Shown: one piece after another, positions 10,485-19,623 of the stretch
How the letters are laid out: the number at the start of each line of letters is the position of its first letter
Position numbering within the stretch: position 1 is the first letter of the stretch
Assembly (NCBI GenBank): GCA_004352715.1
Contig: SCFE01000027.1
Span: 339,653-403,652 of the forward strand
DNA length: 64,000 nt
Direction: 5' to 3'
Origin: Hofstenia miamia
Lineage: Eukaryota > Xenacoelomorpha > Acoela
Position numbers and translations under genes: made by a program
The notes under the pieces: model-generated
Told to the model about the DNA's origin: nothing
Databases searched by the model: none
The model's input: only the letters and a program-made list of their open reading frames with translations

Positions 10485-10541
10485 CATGTCTCAGGGTCAT
10501 ATATAGGTTTATTTCTCGCTGCCCTCTGAGGTAAAATCCTT

Positions 10542-10800
10542 CTACTCAGGTTCATCATCCGTGGTTTCCGGTATGTATTCATCTTCGAATTCTTCTTCAT
10601 GTACACTATCTAAATTGTACATATCGTATACAACCTTGTTGCCATTAATTCGGCATATTTTAAATTCGGGGTTGTCATCTATTTTTGTTTCTTCAATGTC
10701 CGCTGTTGATCTCTTCAGGTTTTGAAAATGTAATAGTCTATTGTTGTCTAACATATATTCATTGTTCAGCAATGTTTGTGTTATCGTGGGTGGGCCGGAC
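10542..10800 (-). pseudogene. Pol C-terminal tail of the Ty3/gypsy element
   Basis: A frame starting near VWSGPPTIT continues with LLNNEYMLDNNRLLHFQNLK and an acidic end (EEEFEDEYIPETTDDEPE) before the stop at 10542. The W-S/x-GPP-T segment resembles the 'RWxGPYxV' region that ends many retroelement integrases. It is fused one frame away from the RNase H remnant, which marks the deletion junction near 10795. Confidence 0.55.
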
Positions 10801-11316
10801 CATACTGTTTCAGCACGAGCATTTCGACTTTGGTGGAGCCATAGTTCTCTTTGCTGGCCCGTAGCTTGCGACTGAAAAACTGGATGGGCACTTCCTTTCC
10901 GTTTCTCATTTGGCCCAATGTTGCTCCAATTGCCACCTTGCTTGCATCACAATCTAATATAAATTGTTCGTTGTAGTCAGGTGTATTGAGGGAGGGTAGT
11001 TTCGCGAGTTCTTTCTTGATGTTATCAAGTTCCTCTTGTTCTTCCCATGTCCATACGAATGGAACTGCCTTCCTCATTAGTCGAGTCATCTTTGCTGTTT
11101 TCCCAGCTATGTTCGGGATAAAGGTTCCGTAATAATTGAAAAATCTCATGATTCTTTGGATATCCTTTTTGTTGTTTGGCTTCTCTATTTTCCGGATCAT
11201 TTCTCAGGCATTGTCTTTCATACAGATCCTTCCTTTTTCTATCGTTCTTCCAAGGAACACTATTTTCTCTTTGAAGATGTCACATTTGTTTCCGTTAATC
11301 CGGAGTCCCGCGTTCT
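10781..11316 (-). pseudogene. Connection domain and truncated RNase H of the Ty3/gypsy element
   Basis: After a frameshift at the end of RT, the sequence reads through a 'FLG' segment and one stop, then an IRKIEKPNNKKDIQRIMRFF connection region followed by FILDCDASKVAIGATLGQ, the start of RNase H with its first catalytic Asp. The SRKLRASKENYGSTKVEMLV segment follows with the second-site Glu region. RNase H then breaks off and the frame reaches a stop just after joining pol-tail sequence. Confidence 0.85.
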
Positions 11317-11802
11317 CTAAGATTGTAAGTGTTCTTTCCAGATGTTGTCTATATAGGCGTTGACTCCTTCTTCCATTCGATGTGTCTTGTTCTTAAGTAC
11401 CTTTGTTATATATCTCTGGAACGTTGCTGGCGCGTTGCAGAGTCTGAACGTCATGTAAATCCATTCGTACAGTCCGTATAGAGTTATGAATGCTGTTTTC
11501 TCTATTTCTTCCTCCTCCATTTTCACTTGCCAATAAGCTTTGCATAGATCTAGTGTCGTAAAATATTTATGTTTGCTGGCTTCATAAAGCATGTCCTCTA
11601 TTTGCGGTAGAGGATACGAATCTTTCTTTGTCACTTCATTGAGTTTGTGGAAGTCAATGCATAGTCGGTACTTGTTCCCCTGCTTTACGAACACAGTAGG
11701 CGCTGCGAACGGGCTTTTGCTTGGTCGGATAATCTTATTGTCAATTAGTTCTTCTAGTATCCCATTGTATTCTTCCTTTAAAAAGTTTGGTGGTTCAATA
11801 AC
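11317..11802 (-). pseudogene. Reverse transcriptase of the Ty3/gypsy element
   Basis: Open from VIEPPNF through EELIDNKIIRPSKSPFAAP, then YRLCIDFHKLN, FTTLDLCKAYWQV (with the first catalytic Asp), AFIT, CNAPATFQRYI and AYIDNI. These are the Ty3/gypsy RT blocks in order. The catalytic YxDD box reads YIDN, so the second Asp is lost, and a frameshift follows immediately. About 160 codons remain of the usual RT core. The stretch before 11802 (to about 11890) does not continue in frame and appears damaged. Confidence 0.92.
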
Positions 11803-11806
11803 TTAG

Positions 11807-12257
11807 TAACTCCTCACACACAATTTACTGAGTGATAGTTAGCAACAATAATACACGGTGTGACCAACGCTTATCTCTCCGTAGTTGAATATACATTTAT
11901 GTTTTTCTAGCAGTGTTCTTAATTTCATGACGTCTCGCTCTTCTAGATGTTGATAATCTTCGTCATTTATCTCTGGTATCCTGTGTGTATCTTCCTCTTC
12001 TGCTTTCTTCCCAATGCCCTTGAATCGGCTTTTGGGAGTACTCGTGACTTCTATGGTGTTCGTCCACTCGCCCTTGATTGGGCATGTGGAAGTACTATCC
12101 GCTTCCCTTTCAATTTCCCCAAATCACCCTGCAAAATTCTTTCTCCCTTGTTCTCTTTCCTTTCCCTTCCGATGAGTTTTGATGTTAGTTTTGATGTATT
12201 TTCCGTATATTCTTATCTGAGATCTTTTCAGGTTCACGTTCTGGTTTGTAGCTTTGA
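11807..12257 (-). pseudogene. Protease-RT linker remnant
   Basis: On the minus strand, shifted frames give EINDEDYQHLEERDVMKLR followed by LLEKHKCIFNYGEISVGHT, like the 'LL..y.d.F......G.T' region that precedes RT in Ty3/gypsy pol. The last ~80 bases before RT (11807-11890) look replaced or scrambled. Confidence 0.6.
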
Positions 12258-12860
12258 TTATTGGTACCCTTCCTTTGCCGTTTTTATCGTACAAACTCTA
12301 GATGGCATTGAACCTCGTTTGGTGTTGATGCCTTTATTGTCATATAGCATTATGTTGGCTGTGATATTTGCTTCTGTTTCAATTGTGTGCATCTTCCATT
12401 GATGCGGCTGTAGATGAATATCTTCTTGTAGTTGAAACATGATCATTTTCTGTTTCTCCTGTTCCTCTTTGATTTCCATTTCTTCTTCTCTTACCTTTAT
12501 TGTCCTGTTCACGTAGTTGATAACACAACCGTTTTTTATCAGAAAGTCGTTTCCCAATATGACTTCGTATGGTAATGTATTATTGTGTGTGTCGACCACC
12601 ACCAAAGGTTGTTTGAACGTCGTGTTCACGATTCTCATTTGTGCAACGTCTATCATTCCCTTCATATCTATGTAGTCCCCTGACGCGTTAATTAATCTTT
12701 TGTTACAATTCTTCATGTCTTCTCGTTGAAATCCTAATTTTGTAGCACATTCATTGGTGATTATCGATGTTGCTGCTCCAGTGTCGATTGTCGCCTTTGT
12801 CATCACTCCATTAATGGCTATTGTTATTGTATTCATCATGTCAAGGTTTGTTAGGATCAT
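12258..12860 (-). pseudogene. Retropepsin-like protease and downstream spacer
   Basis: The catalytic triad reads IDTGAATSIIT, followed by a strand-rich region and VILGNDFLIKNGCVINY, matching the retropepsin flap and the second conserved (I/V)LG-x-(D/N)-(F/W)-L motif. The frame then continues with a Lys/Glu-rich spacer (EEEMEIKEEQEKQK) toward the RT. This 200-codon frame has no internal stop, but it is cut off from gag and from RT by frameshifts. Confidence 0.88.
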
Positions 12861-12899
12861 TATCGCTGCATGGTTGTTATGAGTTGGTGCTCTACTTAG

Positions 12900-13125
12900 T
12901 TTTCTGACTCCTCATTGGTTGGTGTTGCTTCATCCATTTCGTCCTCCGTCTGTAATATGTCCTCCTCATCATAGTACGCCTCTTCATCACCTATGACGTT
13001 TATCTGCTTTGGGCAATCTGGTTTTTATGGCCTTTCTGTCCGCAACCATAGCATTTAATGTCCTTTTCTTTCAATTTCCGCGTTTTTCCATCCTTTCCCT
13101 TGACTTTTATTACTTTCTCCTGTTT
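12900..13125 (-). pseudogene. Gag zinc knuckle region, frameshifted
   Basis: In a frame one base off from gag, a basic stretch rich in Lys leads to KCYGCGQKGHKNQ, the start of a CCHC zinc knuckle. The fourth ligand, Cys, appears as CPKQINVIGDEEAYYDE only after a one-base shift, so one base seems deleted inside the knuckle. An acidic tail follows to a stop. Confidence 0.75.
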
Positions 13126-14189
13126 TACTTCAGGGTAATTTTTGTTGGGAGTACGCAGGTAAAATTACTTTTCCATGTTGGTGCTTCTCTGTACCATGCA
13201 GCTCTCTCGTATATCCGAGCGTTGTTCTCAATCGTGGCTTGTATGTCGACAGCTTTCCAAATCATCCTTTCTAATTTGTCGTCGACATCGCATTTGATTT
13301 CAAATTGTGTTTTGATACTTTCTGGCATGCCCTTGCAGATATGTGAGAATAAGTCGTACTTCGAGTAAGTATTTCCCCTTGAACTGAGCATCAGGAGCCG
13401 CTCGACTTGTTGCATGTAGTTCCGGATATCGTCCGTTTTCCTCATCTTTGTCACATTCAGAATAATTCGATATTGGTTCTTAAAACTTTCATTTTCGTAG
13501 TAGTTAATGAAGTCTCCTATTAGTAGTTGATAGTCCCTTTTCGTTTCTGCATCCAGTAACAGGTAGTGTTGAGATGCTGCTCCAGTTAGATATAATGGGA
13601 GTCTCGCCGCTGCTGCTTGTTGGCTCACTTTCCTTTCTGCCATTGTCAGTTCAAACATTTGGAGCCACTCGGCGAATGTGGGGTTATAACCGTCTACTTT
13701 CCCGTTGAATTTGGGTAGTGTCGCCTTGCATGGGATTGTGTCGTTAGCTGTTGCTTGCAGTAGAATCAAATTCTCGTATTTTGGTTTCCTGTGATTGGTT
13801 TGTATATCCTCCTCCTGCAGTTGTATGGTCACTGCTTTTTTAATTTCATTTATTATTTTTTGTTTTTCATCTTCAGAGTCTTCGTCTGATTCTTTGAATG
13901 CTACTTCCTTTTAGCTTAGCCTATGTGGTGCCTGTAGCTCACTGTCTTTTTTAGCTTGAATTTCGATTTCGTGAGATCACATATCGTTTCTGCTCTCCTC
14001 TTCTGTTAGGCGTAATAGTCTCAACTTGTCTTTGAGTTGTTCTAGCTCTCCTGCTTGTAAGTTGTTATCTTCAATTAGTTGTCTGTTTGTCCTTTCCAGT
14101 TCCTGGTTTTTTTCTTGCCATCACTGATTTTCTTCTAGAAACCTTTTATTGGACTCTGACAGTTGATGAGTCAAGCTTTTTCGACACAT
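13125..14189 (-). pseudogene. Gag of the Ty3/gypsy element
   Basis: A single 355-codon frame begins at ATG 14189 with a heptad-like, Glu/Leu/Asn-rich coiled-coil segment (NQELERTNRQLIEDNN, then ELEQLKDKLRLLRL). It passes three in-frame stops (14121-14123, 13977-13979, 13911-13913) and continues into a capsid-like part from about 13832 (LPKFNGKVDGYNPTFAEWLQ, LYLTGAASQHY, FKNQYR). The 'P-x-F-x-G...W...F' start is typical of metazoan Ty3/gypsy capsids. The frame ends at 13125, just before the zinc knuckle, through a frameshift. Confidence 0.75.
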
Positions 14190-15273
14190 GTTATTTTCTT
14201 GGTTGCAATATACAAAATCAAACTGAAATAATCACACTTGATTTAATCATAATATTTTTTAATCATTTCTTTTTCGATCTTAGTTCTTCTGCGACGTTTT
14301 GCAGCTTATTTCTGTTTTATTTTTTGGATGATGCTACATAAAGTTAACCGCTTATATATATATATATAAAATCTCACCAACTCATTGATCAAACATTTCT
14401 TAAAAACATGATTTATTAATAATAAGCTAACCTGAAGTTAATCCAAGGTAATTGATAATTTTCAACTAAGCATCATTGAATCAATTTATATAGAATTAAA
14501 GGAACCAAGCTTAAACAAAAAAGATGAATATAAATACAAACTAAATTTACCGAAAATATTATAAAAAAATATATAAAAATATGTAATTTGATGAATATTT
14601 TGTAAATTTTATAGTGGGAAACTTTTTGAAAATGGCAGCGTCATGCCAAAACATGTTAAAATAAATGATGCGTTTCGTTTTTAAATTCATATATAAACTC
14701 AAGAATTTTGAATCTTACAGATTGTTGAATTTGCTTATATCACTATTAAATTTTAGCAATTACTGTAATTCTTCATCATTCATATATTTATTTAAAGATT
14801 TCTAGATAAATTCTCAAATGAATTATTTATTTCAAATCCATAATAAATATTTATTTTCCTAAGATGTTTATTATTATACATTTTGAGCTAAAAGGTTAAC
14901 ACCCCTTCAAAATTTATGTATTATTAAATATTGTCATTGAGTAGACTTATTGAATTATATCATAATGATTATGAAAGGAAAAATTAGGCAACTGTTATAC
15001 AGTACCTTCTATGTGGTATTTCCTTCTTTTGGAAGTGTCAGTACAGCAAAAAAAATTTGATATTTTTAAGTGGAATTTTTATTTTTTTTGCAAATTGGTT
15101 CTAATTGAATATATTCTACTAAATCAAAACAGTATCTGAATGATTTATCACACATATTTTACATTTCGTTAACCTTATACAACCTGGTGGTCTCTTAAGA
15201 GAACAAGTCGTTTATCCACATTTTCAAAAAATATTATTCATTTATAAATCATGACCCATGAGGGCATGAAATT
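14190..15273. other. AT-rich noncoding stretch
   Basis: It holds a short (TA)n tract near 14354-14368 and otherwise no open frame or repeat that I could support. The 5' LTR and primer-binding site of the Ty3/gypsy copy should lie here if present, but I could not find a partner LTR. Confidence 0.5.
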
Positions 15274-15459
15274 GTGAACTGTCTGAATAAAATAGCACCA
15301 TTAAAATTGAAATACGTTAGAATTGGGGAACAGAATAGAACAAAAAGTGCAAATATTAAGAATATAGAAGCGGAAAAACGGAAGGCTTGGGAGAATTTGC
15401 TGTTAGATCGATCTGATGCGAACATCAGCTACTTTAAAAATATTCAGAAAAATTACTAA
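15274..15459 (+). pseudogene. LINE ORF2 linker before the RT domain
   Basis: A 61-codon frame (LNKIAPLKLKYVRIGEQNR, later AWENLLLDRSDANISYFKN) corresponds to the stretch between endonuclease and RT of LINE ORF2 where 'APLK..R' and repeated charged helices are common. It stops before a shifted continuation. Confidence 0.6.
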
Positions 15460-15604
15460 GTCTAAAAAATTTCCAAAGTAAGTCAAATGCTAAGCATTTC
15501 TACGAGAACTAGATCAGGCTAAGGAAAAGTGGAAATTTATAAGTATCTAAACCAGGAATTGGGCTTTCTAGTAAAATCGTTGAAATCAAAGTTAAGAATC
15601 AAAT

Positions 15605-16210
15605 ATGACGGACAACAGAGCAATTGCTAACGAATTAAATCAGATATTCAAAGAGTTAGGAACGTATAAAGGAGAAGAAATTCCCTACGAAAGTAAGACT
15701 AAGCCATTGAGTCCTAATTTTTCATTTCAATACATTAACGAAACTAAATTAATTCAGATAGTGTCCAACTTGTACACTATCATCTCAAGCGGTAGTTGTA
15801 ATATAACAGGCTTCATTATAAAAAATCACATGGACCAGTTCATTGAGCCTCTTTTTTTTTCTTATAATTTTGCAATACATAGTTCGAGTTTTCCAGAAGT
15901 ACTGAAGAAGGTTGATATAACCCTAATTTTCAAGAAAGGAGACCCAATGAAATGCGTTATCTATAGACCTATTGCGGCTACAAATCCCATTGCAAAAATA
16001 TTTCAGAGGATACTGTGTAAGCAGATAACAACATATTTCAACGAGCAGAATATTCTAGCATCTAAACAATTCGGTTTTCGGGAGGGATTCAGTGCAGCTG
16101 ATGCCATTCTCAACCTACATGAAGGAATCTGGTTAAATTTGAATCAATCTGTAAGCAGCAGCATTGCTTTGCTTGACCTTAGTAAGGCGTTTGATATCCT
16201 CGATTTTTAA
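15605..16210 (+). pseudogene. LINE reverse transcriptase, fingers and palm
   Basis: 201 open codons contain the RT blocks in order: FPEVLKKVDITLIFKKGDP, YRPIAATNPIAKIFQRIL, ILASKQFGFREGFSAADAI and IALLDLSKAFDILDF with the first catalytic Asp. The stop follows the DLSKAFD box. The GVPQGS block expected next is missing because of a deletion. Confidence 0.92.
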
Positions 16211-16261
16211 ACTATGGACAAGAAATTAAGCAATTACGGATTTACAGTACCTTCTTAACCT

Positions 16262-16925
16262 GTATGTAAAGGACATCAACAGATATGTAAATTGTAATAT
16301 AATACAATATGCTGATGATATCTGCTTGGTTGACACTCATATTAGCCCTATCATTGCAACTCACCAATTAGAAGATAATTATGACAGCATAAGAAAATAT
16401 TTTAAGATCAATAAATTAACAATGAATATTCAAAAAACGCAGTTTATAATCTTTACACCAAATGAGGCAAAAATTTTTACAAATAAGATCGAACTAAGCA
16501 CAGGAAAGGAATCTCCAGCAATAAAGCCAGCACAGTCTGTAAAATATTTGGGAGTCGAAATCGATAGCAAATTAACATTCAAAGCTTTCATCAGTGCAAA
16601 AATAAAAAGAATTGTAGCAGGCATCCAAAGTCTTCGTCAAATACGACAAATAGTAAGAGGCAATGCCCTGATTGAAGCAGTGGTGGGCCTTCATTATAAG
16701 TACGCATACATTTTGCTAAACAACATTACAACTGTAGAATCAGAGCGTCGCCTAAATGTAGCATTTAACTGGTCTTTAGCCACGATGTATTCTATTAATA
16801 AGCAGGAAGCAGGTAGTAAGTTAAAAGAAATAGGCATGCTTTCACCAAAGTATTTCACTAATTACGCAAGTCTTGTAAATATGTATAAATATGCTCGCAA
16901 ACTTACTAAAAGCAAAAATTTTTAG
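16262..16925 (+). pseudogene. LINE reverse transcriptase, catalytic box and thumb
   Basis: Starting with LYVKDINRYVNCNIIQ, the catalytic QYADDICLV box lies at 16308-16319 with both Asp residues intact. KLTMNIQKTQFIIF, VKYLGVEIDSKLTF and a thumb segment (IVAGIQSLRQIRQIVRG) follow, ending at a stop at 16923-16925. The order is the same as in the fragment at 3-335. Confidence 0.92.
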
Positions 16926-16945
16926 CCCAATACGTCAGCTGGAAC

Positions 16946-17164
16946 ATGAGAATTAACAAAAGCCTTAATAAAATTTTAATTAAAAGCAAATACTGGCAAT
17001 TCTCATACACTGTCACCATCTGCCGATTATGGAATAAATTGAGTCAGAGCATTCGTTGTGCTTCAACACTAAACACGGTTAAGCGACTTTTAAAGCCTAA
17101 CCTGCTATCTAATCAATACCTATTAGGGTCATCAAAAAAATTAAATGCATGGCGAAATATCTAG
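16946..17164 (+). pseudogene. LINE ORF2 C-terminus
   Basis: 72 codons one frame away from the thumb: SYTVTICRLWNKLSQSIRCA, then STLNTVKRLLKPNLL. A 'LWNxLP..IR...s...FK..L' segment is the usual end of CR1/L2-like ORF2. Confidence 0.7.
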
Positions 17165-18766
17165 TGTAGTAATATTATTTTAATTTTCTTATCAAGTCGT
17201 TTTTTAACTTATTTTAATTTGTAGCTTAGTTTATTTTTAAGTGTCCTGCTTTTTGTATGTATTATCAATTTGTAAATATGTCTATATGTATATTGTAAAT
17301 ATTGTGTATATATCTTTGCAGATTTGTAAATATGTGCAACATGTATGGATAGCAGGTAAACAAATAAAGCTATTGAAGACTATATTCGTGACTGTGGTGG
17401 AATGTAGTGTTCGAAAATGTTTTGTGATATTTGAAGCACTTGAAAATATTAACTCTATTTCTTTGTAAAAATTGTAATTCCTTTCATACATAATATTCAA
17501 CTATAGTTATAAGGCTTATAGCCAATGGGTTGAACATTTAAATTGAACACTTTCTCGATACGTAGACAGGTTCCCGAACTCATTAAGGCTTGTGCGTGTA
17601 ATTTTAAAGGTTTTGCAATTAAGGCTGCGATTACTTAAGGTTAATTGCATTGAATGCCCATTGGAAGGAAAACCAAGTGTTCAAAAACATTCACTTTAAA
17701 TGTATATTAGGGCAGCACTTTTCTGTAACCTTATATTTACTTGCCTCATTCCACAACGTTTTGCTTCTATAAAAAAGAAATTGTACGCTTTCGATATATT
17801 GCAAAAACACTTCCCTTGCCTTTCTCAAATTTGAATAGCAAAAAAATATTTAAAAATTTTAATGCACAATGCGAATTCACATATGTGGAAATGACAAATA
17901 AGGGGAAGACTGTAGTAAAATCACTAGAACATCAAAATCAATTTTATATGAACGAAAACAGCTTCAATTATTTCAAAGCTATTCATAACGAAAATTAATC
18001 AACTAATTAACATTTTATGTTAATGACAAAATGGTGGCTATTTTCCAAAAAATGATAAAATGCATCAAGTAGATCAAGTAGTTGTCACATTTTTATAAAA
18101 CCCACGGAAGTTGGAACAGCAAAACTTAGTAGTTTACTCTGAAGTATCACTTAGGTTAAAGCAAACCTTTCTAACAAAATTTGCAAATCATGAAAAAAAT
18201 TCAAATATGTCAAATTTCGACATTAGGCTCATGACGTACCACGAATTCAAACACCAAATTGCTACAAAGCATATCAATAAATCTGGATAAAAATTAGTGC
18301 TGATAGGACTTATAGATTTCAGAAAAGTTAGCAACTGCAAACCTTGTTTAGAAAAAAACGTTATTTGAATAGAATACATTTAAATCTTTAGCTTGACTCA
18401 ATTTGGTTAATTTTCTAGTAAGTTTTGAAGGATGAATTTTATACCAATGAAAGATAACTATTTGTTAACCTACTAAAAACAAAAAAATTTTGAAAATTTG
18501 TTCTATGTGCGATAGCAGTCAATTCTTATACATGTACAAATTATATTCCAAGTTCAACACATTAGCCTTTCTGAGCATAAATTTTGGAACTCTTGTTTAA
18601 CCATCGATTGTAAAATTTTTAGAGGATTTATCAACAAATTTTAGTTAAGCTTTAGTTAAAAAACATGGGATAAAGAAGTAAATTTTCTAATGCATATATT
18701 GCCATTAATATTTTTTTAAAATTCTGAATCATTTCTAGAAATATAGGCATTCTTCTTTATATTTCA

Positions 18767-18770
<4 letters not shown>
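17165..18770. other. AT-rich noncoding stretch
   Basis: Several 60-85 codon frames occur (for example 17741-17998 on the plus strand), but none has a recognised motif or clear splice context. The first ~100 bases are probably the LINE 3' UTR. Confidence 0.45.

Positions 18771-18800
<30 letters not shown>
18771..18800. repeat. (TA)n microsatellite before the second Penelope-like element
   Basis: About 30 bp of TA directly upstream of Penelope-like coding remains. Confidence 0.9.
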
Positions 18801-18804
<4 letters not shown>

Positions 18805-18814
18805 AACTAAGAAA

Positions 18815-19255
18815 GACATATATTGGAAATTACCATTCATTGAAAACAATACAATTCAATTAAAAAATAAGCTACGATAGTTTATACAATTTTAAAATTT
18901 ACAAAGATTATTCAAATATATCAATCATTGAAACCCTAAATTCAATTCACAACAAAGATCAAATACAAAAGGATTGGCTTCATCATTAGTTTATAAATAT
19001 ACTTGTGATGATTATAAAAAATCATACATCGGTGAAACCATCCGTCATTTTGATACGCGAATCAAAGAGCACATCAATGGCCATTTAACATCAGAAATTT
19101 TTTTTTCACATTCATAATATCAATATTGAAAATTTTAACATCATTACAAGAACAAAGTATACAAAAGTTGCAGAAGCCATTGAAATTTACAACATTGATA
19201 AAACAAAATTATTAAATAAACAAATTAATCCAACAAAGCATTTATATTTATTTTA
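18815..19255 (+). pseudogene. Penelope-like retroelement: linker and GIY-YIG endonuclease relic
   Basis: WKLPFIENNTIQLKNKLR corresponds to YLKIPYLSNQVEKFKKRVR of the copy at 8748-9425. It is followed, after stops, by LVYKYTCDDYKKSYIGETIR, then FDTRIKEHINGHL, the GIY-YIG endonuclease with its catalytic Arg and the following E-H. A frame change near 19117 leads to FNIITRTKYTKVAEAIEIY and a stop at 19253-19255. The second Cys of the YTCxxC pair is Tyr here. 5' truncated. Confidence 0.88.
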
Positions 19256-19387
19256 GATTTCATTCTATAATTTTAATGTAGTTTGTATATTGTAAAAATA
19301 TTCTTGCCGCTAATTATTTGCTGAGGATGATTATATAATGTAATCGAAATGTTTCTTTTTAGAATGTATTCATTAAGTAAATTTTCA
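19194..19387 (+). repeat. Penelope-like 3' end, first tandem copy, with hammerhead-like core
   Basis: This 194-bp segment covers the last coding residues, the stop and the 3' untranslated part, and is repeated without visible change at 19405-19598 with a short (TA)n tract between. It contains CTGAGGA (19321-19327), a perfect GATTA/TAATC stem, and GAAA (19346-19349), matching the hammerhead core order with one extra base beside the stem. Confidence 0.9.
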
Positions 19388-19404
19388 AATATATATATAT
19401 ATAT

Positions 19405-19598
19405 ATTGATAAAACAAAATTATTAAATAAACAAATTAATCCAACAAAGCATTTATATTTATTTTAGATTTCATTCTATAATTTTAATGTAGTTTGTATA
19501 TTGTAAAAATATTCTTGCCGCTAATTATTTGCTGAGGATGATTATATAATGTAATCGAAATGTTTCTTTTTAGAATGTATTCATTAAGTAAATTTTCA
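19405..19598 (+). repeat. Penelope-like 3' end, second tandem copy
   Basis: Copy of 19194-19387, starting again at ATTGATAAAAC and ending at AAATTTTCA before another (TA)n tract (19599-19622). CTGAGGA is at 19532-19538 and GAAA at 19557-19560. Confidence 0.9.
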
Positions 19599-19623
19599 TA
19601 TATATATATATATATATATATAT

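Larger units (their letters stand above)
10485..14189 (-). mobile_element. Degenerate Ty3/gypsy LTR retrotransposon with integrase deletion
   Basis: On the minus strand the order is gag (14189-13125), zinc knuckle (about 13125-12900), aspartic protease (12860-12258), protease-RT linker, RT (11802-11317), connection and RNase H start (11316-10781), then a pol C-terminal tail (about 10800-10542). Protease before RT with no integrase between them fits the Ty3/gypsy order, in which integrase follows RNase H; here the rest of RNase H and most of the integrase are deleted. Several stops and frameshifts show the copy is dead. No LTR pair was found; the 3' side enters the gap at 9485-10484 and the 5' side fades into AT-rich DNA after about 14200. 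Confidence 0.85.
15274..17164 (+). mobile_element. LINE (CR1/L2/Jockey-like) retrotransposon copy, no endonuclease part
   Basis: Coding remains in four frames run in order: a linker before RT (15274-15459), RT fingers and palm (15605-16210), the RT catalytic box and thumb (about 16262-16925) and the C-terminus (16946-17164). Frame changes separate them and part of the palm is deleted near 16210-16260. AT-rich sequence follows as a possible 3' UTR to about 17300, without an obvious tail. Clade placement is an inference from RT motifs. Confidence 0.88.

Noticed and set aside
12009-13368. Long plus-strand frames at 11947-12402 and 13009-13368
   Set aside because: Antisense shadows of the minus-strand Ty3/gypsy protease and gag.
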